From the NCBI GenBank assembly GCA_963700955.1, contig CAVOZH010000012.1, positions 620,001 through 684,000 on the forward strand: 64,000 nucleotides of DNA, written 5' to 3'. The notes beneath the pieces are model-generated. The model did no database searches. It worked only from the letters and a program-made list of their open reading frames with translations, and was not told the origin of the DNA. The translations under genes were made by a program, and so were the position numbers. Origin of the DNA: Nocardioides_C sp963700955 (GTDB taxonomy: Bacteria > Actinomycetota > Actinomycetes > Propionibacteriales > Nocardioidaceae). Positions within the stretch are counted from its first letter, which is position 1; every line of letters starts with the position of its first letter. This document shows, piece by piece, positions 35,843 through 44,720 of this stretch.

Positions 35843-37336
35843 TCACATCCTCTCGGTCCCGGCGGCGGCCTTCCGGCCCGTCCGGGTGCGTTCCGCCTCT
35901 ACGGCCTGGCTCCACACGTGCATCTGGGCGTAGCTGCGCCACGGCCGCCATGCCTGGCTGGTCTGGTCAGCCCCCGCGGCATCGAGCCCCAGGGCTCGCA
36001 TCCCGTTGCGCACCCCGACGTCGCCGGGCATGAAGACGTCGGGGTCACCGAGTGCGCGCAGGGCGATGTAGTCGGCGGTCCACGGACCGATTCCCGGAAC
36101 CTCCAGCAGCGCCCGTCGTACGTCGGACCGCTCGGCGCTGCGGTCGAGCGGGATCTCCCCGGACGCCAGCGCCGCGCACAACAGCGTGAGGGCGCGTCCT
36201 CGGGCACGTGGCATGGGGAGGTCCGCGACGTCGACCGTGGCGAGCGTCGCAGCCGTCGGGAACAACCGGCCCTGCCCCACCGGGAGGGCCTCGCCGTACC
36301 TCTCCACGAGCAGGCCGGCGAGCGCGCGAGCACGGGCGACCGACACCTGCTGGCCGAGCACCGCGCGCACCGCAAGCTCATCCCCCTCGACGTGGCCGGG
36401 CACCCGCAACCCGGGGCGCCGCCGCACCAGAGGGGCGAGAGCGGCCACCCCACCGAGCTGCTCGTCGACGGCCTCGGGGTCGCAGTCGGCGTCGAGGAGG
36501 CGTCGGCACCGCTCGACAGCGGAGCTGAGGTCACGCAGGTCGGTGAGGCGGAGCGCACACCGCACGGTGGTGTCGGAGTCGCTGAGGTCCAGCGACAGGT
36601 GCACGTCGCCGGTGCCGTGCGGGAGCCGCAAGGTCCGGGCGTACCAGCCTGCGCCGGCCTCCTCCACGCCCGGCACCGCGCGCGCCGCGAGGAAGGCCAG
36701 CAGGTCGGCAGCGGCGAACGGCTTGCGCACCGCCAGGCGTAGCTCGAGCACTCCGGAGTGGCCCGGCTGCGGGCCCGCGTCTGCCCGCAGTCTCGAGGGC
36801 GTGGTCGCGTACACCGCGCGGACGGTGTCGTTGAACTGTCGGATGCTGGAGAAGCCGGACGCGAAGGCGACGTCCGCGAACGGCATCGCCGTCGTCTCGA
36901 TGAGGATCCTCGCCGTCTGGGCGCGGCGAGCTCTCGCGAGTGCGAGAGGGCCTGCTCCGAGCTCCTTGGTGAGCAGCCTGGTGAGGTGGCGCGAGGTGTA
37001 GCCGACTCTCGAGGCGAGCCCTTCGACTCCGTCACGCTCGACGAGGCCGTCCGCGATGAGCCGCATCGCTCGGCCCGCGGTGTCCGCGGCGACGTCCCAC
37101 TCCGGCGAACCGGGGGTGGCGTCGGGGCGGCAGCGCTTGCATGCCCGGAAGCCCGCCTGCTGCGCGGCCGCGGCAGTCCGGAAGAACGTCACGTTGCGCC
37201 GCTGAGGGGTGATGGCCGGGCACGAGGGCCGGCAGTAGATCCCGGTGGAGCGCACCGCGGTGTAGAAGACGCCGTCGAACCTGCGGTCGCGGCTCTTCAC
37301 CGCTCGGTAGCAGGACTCCGGGTCGTTGATCAGCAC
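35843..37336 (-). CDS. alkA: Ada N-terminal regulator fused to AlkA DNA-3-methyladenine glycosylase
   Basis: 497 residues. The first 75 residues match the N-terminal domain of Ada, with zinc cysteines at 35, 39, 66 and 69 (YCRPSCP, ACKRCRP); one of these can accept a methyl group from phosphotriesters and turn the protein into an activator. An AraC-type helix-turn-helix follows (VEGLASRVGYTSRHLTRLLT) near residues 100-180. The C-terminal half is AlkA, with helix-hairpin-helix VPGIGPWTADYIALRAL near residue 425 and the catalytic Asp in VFMPGDVGVRN. Sensor, activator and glycosylase are thus in one chain. Start GTG at 37336, with GCGAGGA upstream. Cotranscribed with ogt. Confidence 0.92.
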   Translation of the reverse strand: MLINDPESCYRAVKSRDRRFDGVFYTAVRSTGIYCRPSCPAITPQRRNVTFFRTAAAAQQAGFRACKRCRPDATPGSPEWDVAADTAGRAMRLIADGLVERDGVEGLASRVGYTSRHLTRLLTKELGAGPLALARARRAQTARILIETTAMPFADVAFASGFSSIRQFNDTVRAVYATTPSRLRADAGPQPGHSGVLELRLAVRKPFAAADLLAFLAARAVPGVEEAGAGWYARTLRLPHGTGDVHLSLDLSDSDTTVRCALRLTDLRDLSSAVERCRRLLDADCDPEAVDEQLGGVAALAPLVRRRPGLRVPGHVEGDELAVRAVLGQQVSVARARALAGLLVERYGEALPVGQGRLFPTAATLATVDVADLPMPRARGRALTLLCAALASGEIPLDRSAERSDVRRALLEVPGIGPWTADYIALRALGDPDVFMPGDVGVRNGMRALGLDAAGADQTSQAWRPWRSYAQMHVWSQAVEAERTRTGRKAAAGTERM

Positions 37337-37425
37337 GCGTCCATCCTCGCCGCCCGAGACGTGCTTCGCTAGCGGAAATCGGACACGGCCGTGGGCCCGT
37401 GCTCCGACTTGGGGAGACGCCTTCG

Positions 37426-37471
37426 AAAAAGGCGAGAAGGCCAGCGGCTCGGAGGAGCTGCTGGCCTTCTC
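37426..37471 (-). terminator. Terminator of the tRNA-Gln/tRNA-Glu unit
   Basis: Stem GAGAAGGCCAGC with GCTGGCCTTCTC (12 bp, perfect), followed on the minus strand by GCCTTTTTC. It begins 4 bases past the tRNA-Glu CCA. Confidence 0.85.
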
Positions 37472-37474
37472 GGG

Positions 37475-37550
37475 TGGTACCCCCGACCGGATTCGAACCG
37501 GCGCTACCGCCTTGAGAGGGCGGCGTGCTAGGCCACTACACAACGGGGGC
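37475..37550 (-). tRNA. tRNA-Glu (anticodon CTC)
   Basis: 76 bases including an encoded CCA. Acceptor GCCCCCG pairs with CGGGGGT, the anticodon stem-loop is CCGCC-CTCTCAA-GGCGG with CTC at its centre, and the T-arm has GGTTCGAATCC. It decodes GAG, the dominant Glu codon in this GC-rich genome. Confidence 0.96.
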
Positions 37551-37596
37551 CTGAGCGACCGAAACTCTAGCCTAGGCTGAAGATTTCGGCCAATCG

Positions 37597-37668
37597 CTGG
37601 GGTACTAGGACTCGAACCTAGACTAACTGGACCAGAACCAGTCGGGCTGCCAATTACCCCATACCCCA
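37597..37668 (-). tRNA. tRNA-Gln (anticodon CTG)
   Basis: 72 bases without an encoded CCA. Acceptor TGGGGTA pairs with TACCCCA, the anticodon stem-loop is ACTGG-TTCTGGT-CCAGT with CTG at its centre, and the T-arm has GGTTCGAGTCC. It lies 46 bases upstream of tRNA-Glu, on the same strand and probably on the same transcript. Confidence 0.95.
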
Positions 37669-37778
37669 TGGGATCTCGCTGAGACTTCTTGCGAAGCCGA
37701 GGCATGACAATACACGGCTCCCTGGTCGCTCACCAAAACGGGCAAGTCACTCCTCGCACAGGCGTGAGAACCTTCACA

Positions 37779-39050
37779 TCACGCCCCGGACGGCACCTGC
37801 TCGTCCGGCACGACGGCACCCTCGGGCGGAGTCTCGACCGGCGGCCTGGTGCGCCGCTGGACGTCCAGCTTTCTCGCGACCAAGAGGGCGAGCGCGGCGT
37901 ACGTGCCCGCCTGGGCAAGGGTCACGGGGATGTTCTCCCAACCAACCTCGGAGACGTTGAGGCTCGCGCTGATGTCCGAGAAGGCCAGTGCGTAGCCGAA
38001 GGCGAAGAAGTTGTTGAGGATGTGCATCGCGATGCCCACCTCGAGCCCTCCGGTTCGGATGACCAGCCAGCCTGCGATCAGGCCGAACATGAAGCGGTCG
38101 AAGAACAGCGGGAAGTTCTGCACGCCGTGGGCGAGCGCGAACAGCGTCGCGGTGCCGAGGATGGCCACCCACCGGGCCACCCAGGGTGGCACCCCGGAGA
38201 AGGACCAGAACGACCCGAGCGCCTGCATCAGGTAGCCGCGGAAGACGTACTCCTCACCGGCTGCTTGCAACGGGGTCGTGATCAGGACGATGAGTCCGAG
38301 CAGGACCGTGGTGGCGGTGATGTTGTTGGCATGGCCGGAAAGGTCGCCGCCCTGGTCGCCGGTGAGGGCATTCACGACGAACTGTGCGACGAACTGTGCG
38401 ACGAGCGCGACCACCGAGACCCCGACGAAGATGAACAGGAGCCTCCAGCGCATCTTCGGCACGACCGACGTCAGCCATCGTGGTCGCATCCGGTGGACGT
38501 AGCGGATGACCAGCCAGCACACCAGGATGCTCGAGCCCAGCGAGAGGTTCAGGTAGAGCAGGGCGGCGGGGCCGACGGTCTCGAGGTTCGCGGCCTTCTG
38601 GAAGTTGTCCCAGAAGGACCCCGGCTCGAACATCACCCCCACGATCAGGATCGGCATCAGGACCAGCGGCGCGACGACGACCAGGCCCAGGAGCACCAGG
38701 ACGACGCCCAGCACCGGCTTCCACCAGGCGTAGTTCCAGGTGCGGAGCATCTGGTGGTACTCCCGCGGCTCCGGGTGCGGGAAGGGAGGCAGGGCCGGCC
38801 TCGGCGCAACGGGTGGCGGACCGGCGTACGGCGCCGGCTGCATCCCCCCGGGCTGCGGGCCCCACTGCGGTGTCGGGCCCCACTGCGGGTAGGGGCCTTG
38901 CGCTCCAGGACCTCCGTTGGCCGGCGGGTAGCCCGAAGGCGCCCCCTGCGGCTGAGCCTGCGGGGGCGGCTGCGACGGTGCCTGGTGCTGCGGCTCCGGC
39001 ACACCCCACCCGGTCGGCGGACGCTCCTCGTGCGGTTGGTTCTCGCTCAC
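37779..39050 (-). CDS. CPBP family intramembrane metalloprotease
   Basis: 423 residues. The first 95 residues are a Pro/Gln/Gly-rich disordered cytoplasmic region (PQWGPTPQWGPQPGG). About eight membrane helices follow. The glutamate-dependent protease motifs are GEEYVFRGYLM near residue 255, FALAHGVQN near residue 297 and MHILNNFFA near residue 340. Substrate unknown; members act in protein processing or peptide self-immunity. It lies between gltX and the tRNAs. Confidence 0.9.
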   Translation of the reverse strand: MSENQPHEERPPTGWGVPEPQHQAPSQPPPQAQPQGAPSGYPPANGGPGAQGPYPQWGPTPQWGPQPGGMQPAPYAGPPPVAPRPALPPFPHPEPREYHQMLRTWNYAWWKPVLGVVLVLLGLVVVAPLVLMPILIVGVMFEPGSFWDNFQKAANLETVGPAALLYLNLSLGSSILVCWLVIRYVHRMRPRWLTSVVPKMRWRLLFIFVGVSVVALVAQFVAQFVVNALTGDQGGDLSGHANNITATTVLLGLIVLITTPLQAAGEEYVFRGYLMQALGSFWSFSGVPPWVARWVAILGTATLFALAHGVQNFPLFFDRFMFGLIAGWLVIRTGGLEVGIAMHILNNFFAFGYALAFSDISASLNVSEVGWENIPVTLAQAGTYAALALLVARKLDVQRRTRPPVETPPEGAVVPDEQVPSGA

Positions 39051-39072
39051 TGTCGTGCCCCCATCGGACCTG

Positions 39073-40584
39073 TCAGGCTTCCTGCGCGCTGTGCAGCCGG
39101 GCCAGCGAGCGTTCGCGGCCCAGCAGCTCGAGCGACTCGAACAGCGGGGGCGAGATCCGCCGCCCCGTGACCGCGACCCGCACCGGGCCGAACGCGTTGC
39201 GGGGCTTGAGCCCCAGGTCCTCGACGAGCGCCTTGCGGAGTCCCGCGTCGATCGACTCGGTGTCCCAGGTCTCGAGTGCGTCGAGAGCGTCGTGAGCCGC
39301 CTTCACCACGGCCCGGCCGTCGTCGTCGAGCAGCTTCTCCGCGTCGGCCGGGTCCCGCTCGAAGCTGGACTCCTCGACGAACAGGAAGCCGAGCATCTCG
39401 ACCGACTCACCCAGGGTGACCATGCGCTCGTGCACCAGAGGGGCCGCCTCACGGAGCAGCGCGCGCTGTTCGGGGCTCGGCTCCTCGCCGAGCACCCCGG
39501 CCTTCTGGAGGTACGGCACCATCCGCCCGGTGAGGTCGTCGACCGACAGCGCGCGCAGGTGTGCCGCGTTGATCGCCTCGCACTTCTTCATGTCGAAGCG
39601 GGCTGGGTTCGGGTTGACGCGACGGATGTCGAAGGCCTCGGCCATCTCGTCCATCGTGAAGACGTCGCGGTCCTCGGCGATGCCCCAGCCGAGCAGGGCG
39701 AGGTAGTTCAAGATCCCCTCGGGCAGGAAGCCCCGCTCGATGTACTCGCTCAGACCCGATCCCTTGTCGCGCTTCGACAGCCGCTTGTTGCCCTCGCCCA
39801 TCACGATGGGCAGGTGGCCGAACCGCGGCGAGCCACGGCCCACGCCGAGCTCGGCCAGCGCCTCGTAGAGGGCGATCTGACGCGGCGTCGACGAGAGCAG
39901 GTCCTCGCCCCGCAGCACGTGGGTGATCTCCATGAGCGCGTCGTCGACGGGGTTCACCAGCGTGTACAGCGGGTGCCCGTTGGCACGCACCAGAACGAAG
40001 TCAGGAACGTTCTCGGGGAGGAAGGTGATCTCGCCGCGGACCAGGTCCTGGAAGACGATCGGGCGGTCCGGCATGCGGAACCTCAGGACGGGCAGCCGGC
40101 CCTTCGCGATGAACGCGGCTGTCTCGTCGGCGCTCAGGTCGCGGCAGTGGCCGTCGTACCCGCTGGTCTTGTTCTCCGCGCGGGCCGCCTCACGCCGCTT
40201 CTCGACCTCCTCCTGAGAGCAGTAGCAGTCGTAGGCCTTGCCCGCCTCGTGAAGCCTGTGCGCCACGTCACGGTAGACCTCGAAGCGCTGGGACTGGAGA
40301 TAGGGAGCGTACGGGCCACCGACCTCGGGCCCCTCGTCCCAGTCGATGCCGAGCCACCGAAGCGAGTCGATGACGGAGTCGTAGCCCTCCTTCGTGTTCC
40401 GTGCGAGGTCGGTGTCCTCGATGCGGAGCACCAACGTGCCGCCGAAGTGCCGTGCGAACGCCCAGTTGAACAGGGCGCTGCGGACGTTTCCGACGTGGAG
40501 GGACCCGGTGGGCGAGGGTGGGAACCTGACCCTCACCTTCTCGGGCGCGATTCCGCCCAGAACGTCGACGGGCGCTTCAGTCAC
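39073..40584 (-). CDS. gltX: Glutamyl-tRNA synthetase
   Basis: 503-residue class I synthetase. The HIGH-type motif is PPSPTGSLHVGNVRSALFNW near residue 22 and the KMSKS-type motif is KRLSKRDKGS near residue 265. In actinobacteria lacking GlnRS this enzyme is usually non-discriminating and also charges tRNA-Gln with Glu for GatCAB. tRNA-Gln and tRNA-Glu genes lie a short distance downstream on the same strand. GTG start at 40584, overlapping the end of the FAH-family gene by 8 bases. Confidence 0.95.
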   Translation of the reverse strand: MTEAPVDVLGGIAPEKVRVRFPPSPTGSLHVGNVRSALFNWAFARHFGGTLVLRIEDTDLARNTKEGYDSVIDSLRWLGIDWDEGPEVGGPYAPYLQSQRFEVYRDVAHRLHEAGKAYDCYCSQEEVEKRREAARAENKTSGYDGHCRDLSADETAAFIAKGRLPVLRFRMPDRPIVFQDLVRGEITFLPENVPDFVLVRANGHPLYTLVNPVDDALMEITHVLRGEDLLSSTPRQIALYEALAELGVGRGSPRFGHLPIVMGEGNKRLSKRDKGSGLSEYIERGFLPEGILNYLALLGWGIAEDRDVFTMDEMAEAFDIRRVNPNPARFDMKKCEAINAAHLRALSVDDLTGRMVPYLQKAGVLGEEPSPEQRALLREAAPLVHERMVTLGESVEMLGFLFVEESSFERDPADAEKLLDDDGRAVVKAAHDALDALETWDTESIDAGLRKALVEDLGLKPRNAFGPVRVAVTGRRISPPLFESLELLGRERSLARLHSAQEA

Positions 40585-41377
40585 GAACTACCACCTTGTT
40601 GGTCAGGGTCCCGATGCCGGAGATCGTCACGTCGACCTCGTCGCCGGGGTTCATCGGACCGACACCCTCGGGAGTGCCGGTGAGGATGACGTCGCCGGGC
40701 AGCAGCGTCATCACGGAGGAGACGTGCGCGACCAGCGTCGCGACGTCGAAGATCATGTCCTTGGTGGAGCCGTCCTGCTTCACGTCTCCGTTGAGATGGG
40801 TCTGGACCCGCAGGTCGGAGGTGTCGAGCTCGGTCTCGATCCACGGCCCCAGCGGGCAGAACGAGTCGAACCCCTTCGCCCGGGTGAACTGGACGTCACT
40901 CTTCTGCAGGTCGCGGGCGGTCACGTCGTTGCCGATCGTGTAGCCGTAGATCACGTCGGCGACGCGGTCGGGCGCGACGTCGCGGCAGATGCGGCCGATC
41001 ACCACGGCCAGCTCGCCCTCGTAGTGCAGGTCCTTGGTCTGCGCCGGGTAGAAGACCGGGTCCCCGGGGCCGACCACAGAGGTGTTCGGCTTGATGAACA
41101 TCAGCGGCTCGGCGGGGAGGTCGTGGCCCAGCTCAGCGGCGTGCGCGGCGTAGTTGCGGCCGATCCCGACGACCTTGCTCCGTGGGATCACTGGGGCGAG
41201 CAGCCGGACGTCGGCGAGCTTGTGCTGCTCCTCGGTGAGGTGGATCCCGACGTAGAGGGGGTCCCCTGCCAGGGCGACGACCATCGCGTCGTCGGCGGGG
41301 ATGCCGAGCTCGTCGACCTCCCCGGTGACCACGCCGTACATGGGCTCTTCTCCGGTGGTGAACCTTGCGATACGCAC
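40577..41377 (-). CDS. Fumarylacetoacetate hydrolase family protein
   Basis: 266 residues. The core FAH motifs are VVGIGRNYAAHAAELG near residue 70, the metal-binding LHYEGELAVVIGR near residue 118 and the C-terminal ILTGTPEGVGPMNPGDEVDV. Family members hydrolyse or decarboxylate 2-oxo-acid intermediates or oxaloacetate. The orthologous position upstream of gltX (Rv2993c in M. tuberculosis) is conserved, but the substrate is unknown. Confidence 0.9.
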   Translation of the reverse strand: MRIARFTTGEEPMYGVVTGEVDELGIPADDAMVVALAGDPLYVGIHLTEEQHKLADVRLLAPVIPRSKVVGIGRNYAAHAAELGHDLPAEPLMFIKPNTSVVGPGDPVFYPAQTKDLHYEGELAVVIGRICRDVAPDRVADVIYGYTIGNDVTARDLQKSDVQFTRAKGFDSFCPLGPWIETELDTSDLRVQTHLNGDVKQDGSTKDMIFDVATLVAHVSSVMTLLPGDVILTGTPEGVGPMNPGDEVDVTISGIGTLTNKVVVRD

Positions 41378-41429
41378 GCGCCGAGCCTACCTGCGGGGCG
41401 GCAAGCATCCCCTGACTACCCTCGAGGCT

Positions 41430-42329
41430 GTGGACGACCACCTGACGCTGACCCGCGACGTGCTCGACGCGCCCTCGTGGTCTGCCCGTCGTGACGCCCA
41501 CGAGGAGCGGGTCGACAGGTGGGTCCAGCCGCACCTCCAGCGCCGGAGGGAGCGGAAGGCGCATCCCGTCGAGGACTTCCTGTTCACCTACTACTCCCAG
41601 CGCCCTGCCGCGCTGCGTCGGTGGCATCCAGGGTTCGGCGTGGTGCTCGAGGATGCCGAGGAGTACGCCGGGCTCAAGGGGTACGTCGAGGTCTCCACCG
41701 GCTCGACCGAGGCGATGGCCGTGACGGTCTCGCGAGAACATGTCTGGTCGCAGGTGCCGCTGCTCCGGTCCCTGCACGACCTGCTCACCGCCACGGCGTC
41801 CCGCCCGCCGCAGCTCGGCTGTTTCGGCATGCACGAGTGGGCCATGGTCTACCGGCTCGACCCGTCCGACGTACGACACGCCTCCTGGCCGCTGCGTCTG
41901 GGCGCCGAGGGCACCGACGAGGTGGTGCAACGGAACCGGATCGCCTGCTCGCACTTCGACGCCTTCCGGTTCTTCACCGACCGGGCCCGCCCGCTCAACA
42001 CGCTGTCACCGGGCCGCGACGACCGCGCGGCGTTCGAGCAGCCCGGCTGCCTCCACGCCGGTATGGACCTCTACAAACATGCCTTCCGGCTGTCGCCGAT
42101 GGTCTCCTCCGACCTGGTCGCGGACTGCTTCGAGCTCGCCCACGACATCCGCGTCCTCGACATGCGGGCGTCCCCGTACGACCTCTCCGACCTGGGCTAC
42201 GCCCCCGTCCGTGTGGAGACTGCGGAGGGCAAGCAGGAGTACGTCGCTGCTCAACGGGCGTTCGCCGAGCGCGGCGCACCGCTGCGTCAACGGCTCGTCG
42301 AGCAGTGCGAGCGCCTGCTCGACGTCTGA
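41430..42329 (+). CDS. Uncharacterised protein annotated in databases as 3-methyladenine DNA glycosylase
   Basis: 299 residues from the GTG at 41430. The sequence (RDAHEERVDRWVQPHLQRRR, HPVEDFLFTYYSQRPAALRR) belongs to an actinobacterial family carried under that name; I see no helix-hairpin-helix or other glycosylase motif, so the name is not supported here. Conserved His/Tyr-rich segments (PLRLGAEGTDEVVQRN, SHFDAFRFFTDRARPLN) suggest an enzyme. TACCCT lies 7 bases before the start and there is no Shine-Dalgarno sequence, so the mRNA is probably leaderless. Confidence 0.75.
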   Translation: MDDHLTLTRDVLDAPSWSARRDAHEERVDRWVQPHLQRRRERKAHPVEDFLFTYYSQRPAALRRWHPGFGVVLEDAEEYAGLKGYVEVSTGSTEAMAVTVSREHVWSQVPLLRSLHDLLTATASRPPQLGCFGMHEWAMVYRLDPSDVRHASWPLRLGAEGTDEVVQRNRIACSHFDAFRFFTDRARPLNTLSPGRDDRAAFEQPGCLHAGMDLYKHAFRLSPMVSSDLVADCFELAHDIRVLDMRASPYDLSDLGYAPVRVETAEGKQEYVAAQRAFAERGAPLRQRLVEQCERLLDV

Positions 42330-42384
42330 CCAGCCCTGCTAGCCGTCGGTGTCGAGGCAGAGCAAGAGGGAGCACGGCGCCGCC

Positions 42385-42756
42385 CTACTCGGGGCGGTGG
42401 CAGACCGCTTCCACGTTGTTGCCGTCGGGGTCGCGTACGAAGACGCCGAAGTACCCCGCGTGGTACTCCTCCCACACTCGCGGCTCGTTCAGCACCTCGG
42501 CGCCCTGCCCCACCGCGGCCGCGTGGAACGCACGCACCGCGTCGCGGTCGGGCGCCTGGAAGGCGACGTGGACCTCGCGGTTCGGCTCACCGGTGGTCAG
42601 CGGACCGATCCAGAAGCTCGGCATCCCCTCGACCCCGTAGCCGATGACGTCGCCGAAGCTCATCACCCGACCGCCCCCGACGGTGGCCAGCACGGCGTCG
42701 TAGAACTCGGCGCTGCGAGCGGGGTCGGAGCACTGGATGGACATGTGATCGATCAT
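42385..42756 (-). CDS. VOC family (glyoxalase/dioxygenase fold) protein
   Basis: 123 residues with the paired beta-alpha-beta-beta-beta pattern of vicinal oxygen chelate proteins: MIDHMSIQCSDPARSAEFYD at the N-terminus with a metal-type His4, and FGVFVRDPDGNNVEAVCH with the C-terminal Glu. Substrate unknown. It and the next VOC gene are separated by 72 bases on the same strand. Confidence 0.85.
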   Translation of the reverse strand: MIDHMSIQCSDPARSAEFYDAVLATVGGGRVMSFGDVIGYGVEGMPSFWIGPLTTGEPNREVHVAFQAPDRDAVRAFHAAAVGQGAEVLNEPRVWEEYHAGYFGVFVRDPDGNNVEAVCHRPE

Positions 42757-42828
42757 CTGGTGATTGTCGCGGCCGACACCGGAGCTCCGCTGGCTTTCTC
42801 GTGTGCCCGGTCCCCCGACATCGGCGCG

Positions 42829-43206
42829 TCACGTGGGCCGGTTGAGGAACCAGCGGTGCCCGAAGGGGTCCCGAAGCACCGCGACCCGTCCCACCGGGTT
42901 GTCCTCGGGTCCCCGGTCGAGGGTCGCGCCCCCTGCGACCATCCGGTCGACAGCGCTGTCCACGTCCTCGACCGTCAGGTGCAGTGTGACCGCAGCGCCG
43001 CGACCGGGTTCGGGAGCCTCGACCTGGAGCTCGGGATGCTCGTCGGCCATCATCCACCGCGCACCGTCGCGCTCCAGCTCGACGTGGCCGATCCGTCCGT
43101 CCGGCATCACTATCGGTTCGTAGGTCACCTGAGCGGCCATGTGCTCGACGTACCAGGCGATGGCCGCCCGTGCGTCTCGGACGGCGAGGTACGGCGTCAG
43201 CTCCAT
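42829..43206 (-). CDS. VOC family protein, PhnB/bleomycin-resistance type
   Basis: 125 residues: LTPYLAVRDARAAIAWYVEH at the N-terminus and VAVLRDPFGHRWFLNRP at the C-terminus, the PhnB-like branch of the VOC fold. HVELERDGARWMMADEHPEL is the middle strand pair. No catalytic function can be assigned. It lies 10 bases downstream of the amidase stop and is probably cotranscribed with it. Confidence 0.85.
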   Translation of the reverse strand: MELTPYLAVRDARAAIAWYVEHMAAQVTYEPIVMPDGRIGHVELERDGARWMMADEHPELQVEAPEPGRGAAVTLHLTVEDVDSAVDRMVAGGATLDRGPEDNPVGRVAVLRDPFGHRWFLNRPT

Positions 43207-43216
43207 CGCTCTCTCC

Positions 43217-44632
43217 TCACCAGCATCGAGGGTGTCGGTCGTGCCACGGCGCGGCGGCCTCCACCTGCGCGCACAGCGACAGGAGCAGCTGCTCCTCGGC
43301 GGGACGGCCGGCCAGCATCACGCCGACCGGGAGCCCGTCCGCCGTCATGTGCAGCGGCAACGACGCGGCAGGCATCCCGGTGACGTTCCAGGCAGAGGTG
43401 TACGGAGTGAACGCCTTCTGGTTCTCGAAGTCACGGGCCGGGTCGGCGTCGTCGCGGATCTCTCCGACCCGTAGCGGTGGCTGCGCGAGCGTCGGCGTCA
43501 GGACGGCGTCGTACGGCGACAGCCTCTGCAGCGCCACGGCCGCGACCCGACGCAGCTCCCCCACCGCGAACCCGAACTGCGGGCCACTCACCGCGCGCCC
43601 CCGGTCCTGCAGCCATCGCGTGAGCGGGCGCAGGAGGTGCTCGGTGCCGTCGGGCGCCGGAGACAGCGTCGTCAGCACCGCCCAGCAGGTCTCGAACACC
43701 GGCAGCGCCTCCGGCGGCATGGGTACGTCGATCTCCTCGATGTCGTGACCGAGCCCCTCGAGCAGGCCGGTGGCGTCCTCGTAGGCCCGGAGACACTCGG
43801 GGTGCACGTCAGCGGACGCGATCACGGGGGCGCAGAACCGGGCGATCCGCAGCCTGCCCGGATCGCGGGAGCAGGCGTCGAGGAAGGTCCGTCCCTCCGG
43901 GAGGGGCGGCGCCCAGAACGGGTCGCCCACCGCGGGACCGGCCATCACGTCGAGCAGCGCCGCGGCGTCACGGACCGTCCGGCCCAGCGCGCCGTTCGTG
44001 CTGAGTCCGACCGGGTCGCCGTACACCGGTCCGCTGCTGATCCGGCCGCGGCTCGGCTTGAGCCCGAAGAGGCCGCAGCAGCTGGCCGGGATCCGGATCG
44101 AGCCGCCACCGTCGGAGCCCTGGGCCACCGGGACCAGCCCCGCGGCGACCGCGGCTCCGGCCCCTCCGCTGGACCCGCCCGCCATCCGCTCGAGGTCGTA
44201 GGGCGTGCGGGACGGAGGCGCTACGTCGGGTTCGGTGTAGCAGGGCGAGCCGAACTCCGGGGCGCTGGTCTTGCCGAGGCTGACCATGCCTGCAGCCTCG
44301 ATGCGCAGCACCACCTCGTCGGAGACCTCGGGCACGAAGTCGGCCATGGCCGCTGAGCCGAAGGTCGTCCGGATGCCCGCTGTCTGGTTGAGGTCCTTGA
44401 TCGCGGTCGGCACGCCGAACAGCGGCGGAAGGCCGTCGGCGTCCAACCGGGACTCCGCGATGCGTGCCTGGTGCCGCGCCAGCTCGTCGGTCACGGTCAC
44501 GAACGCACCCACCTCGTCGGAGAGCAGCTCGATGCGTGTGAGGTAGTGGTCGACGAGCTCGACCGGCGATACCTCCCGTGCCCTGATCGCTGCGGCCTGC
44601 TCGAGGGCGGTCAGGTCATGGAGGTCGGCCAT
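43217..44632 (-). CDS. Amidase signature family hydrolase
   Basis: 471 residues. The Ser-cisSer-Lys triad is visible: Lys79 in VPTAIKDLN, the cis-Ser near residue 154 in GGSSGGAGAAVAAGLVP and the nucleophile Ser near residue 178 in GSDGGGSIRIPASCCG. Amidases of this type hydrolyse aliphatic or aromatic amides, and some are GatA-like. It is not GatA, since no gatC or gatB is adjacent. Substrate unknown. Confidence 0.92.
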   Translation of the reverse strand: MADLHDLTALEQAAAIRAREVSPVELVDHYLTRIELLSDEVGAFVTVTDELARHQARIAESRLDADGLPPLFGVPTAIKDLNQTAGIRTTFGSAAMADFVPEVSDEVVLRIEAAGMVSLGKTSAPEFGSPCYTEPDVAPPSRTPYDLERMAGGSSGGAGAAVAAGLVPVAQGSDGGGSIRIPASCCGLFGLKPSRGRISSGPVYGDPVGLSTNGALGRTVRDAAALLDVMAGPAVGDPFWAPPLPEGRTFLDACSRDPGRLRIARFCAPVIASADVHPECLRAYEDATGLLEGLGHDIEEIDVPMPPEALPVFETCWAVLTTLSPAPDGTEHLLRPLTRWLQDRGRAVSGPQFGFAVGELRRVAAVALQRLSPYDAVLTPTLAQPPLRVGEIRDDADPARDFENQKAFTPYTSAWNVTGMPAASLPLHMTADGLPVGVMLAGRPAEEQLLLSLCAQVEAAAPWHDRHPRCW

Positions 44633-44720
44633 GTGGTGAACCTAGCGCGCCCGGGGCCGTGGTGGGGACGTCCCTCGCCGCAACGCAGGACGGCCGGAGC
44701 AGACCCCGGGCCACACCGGT

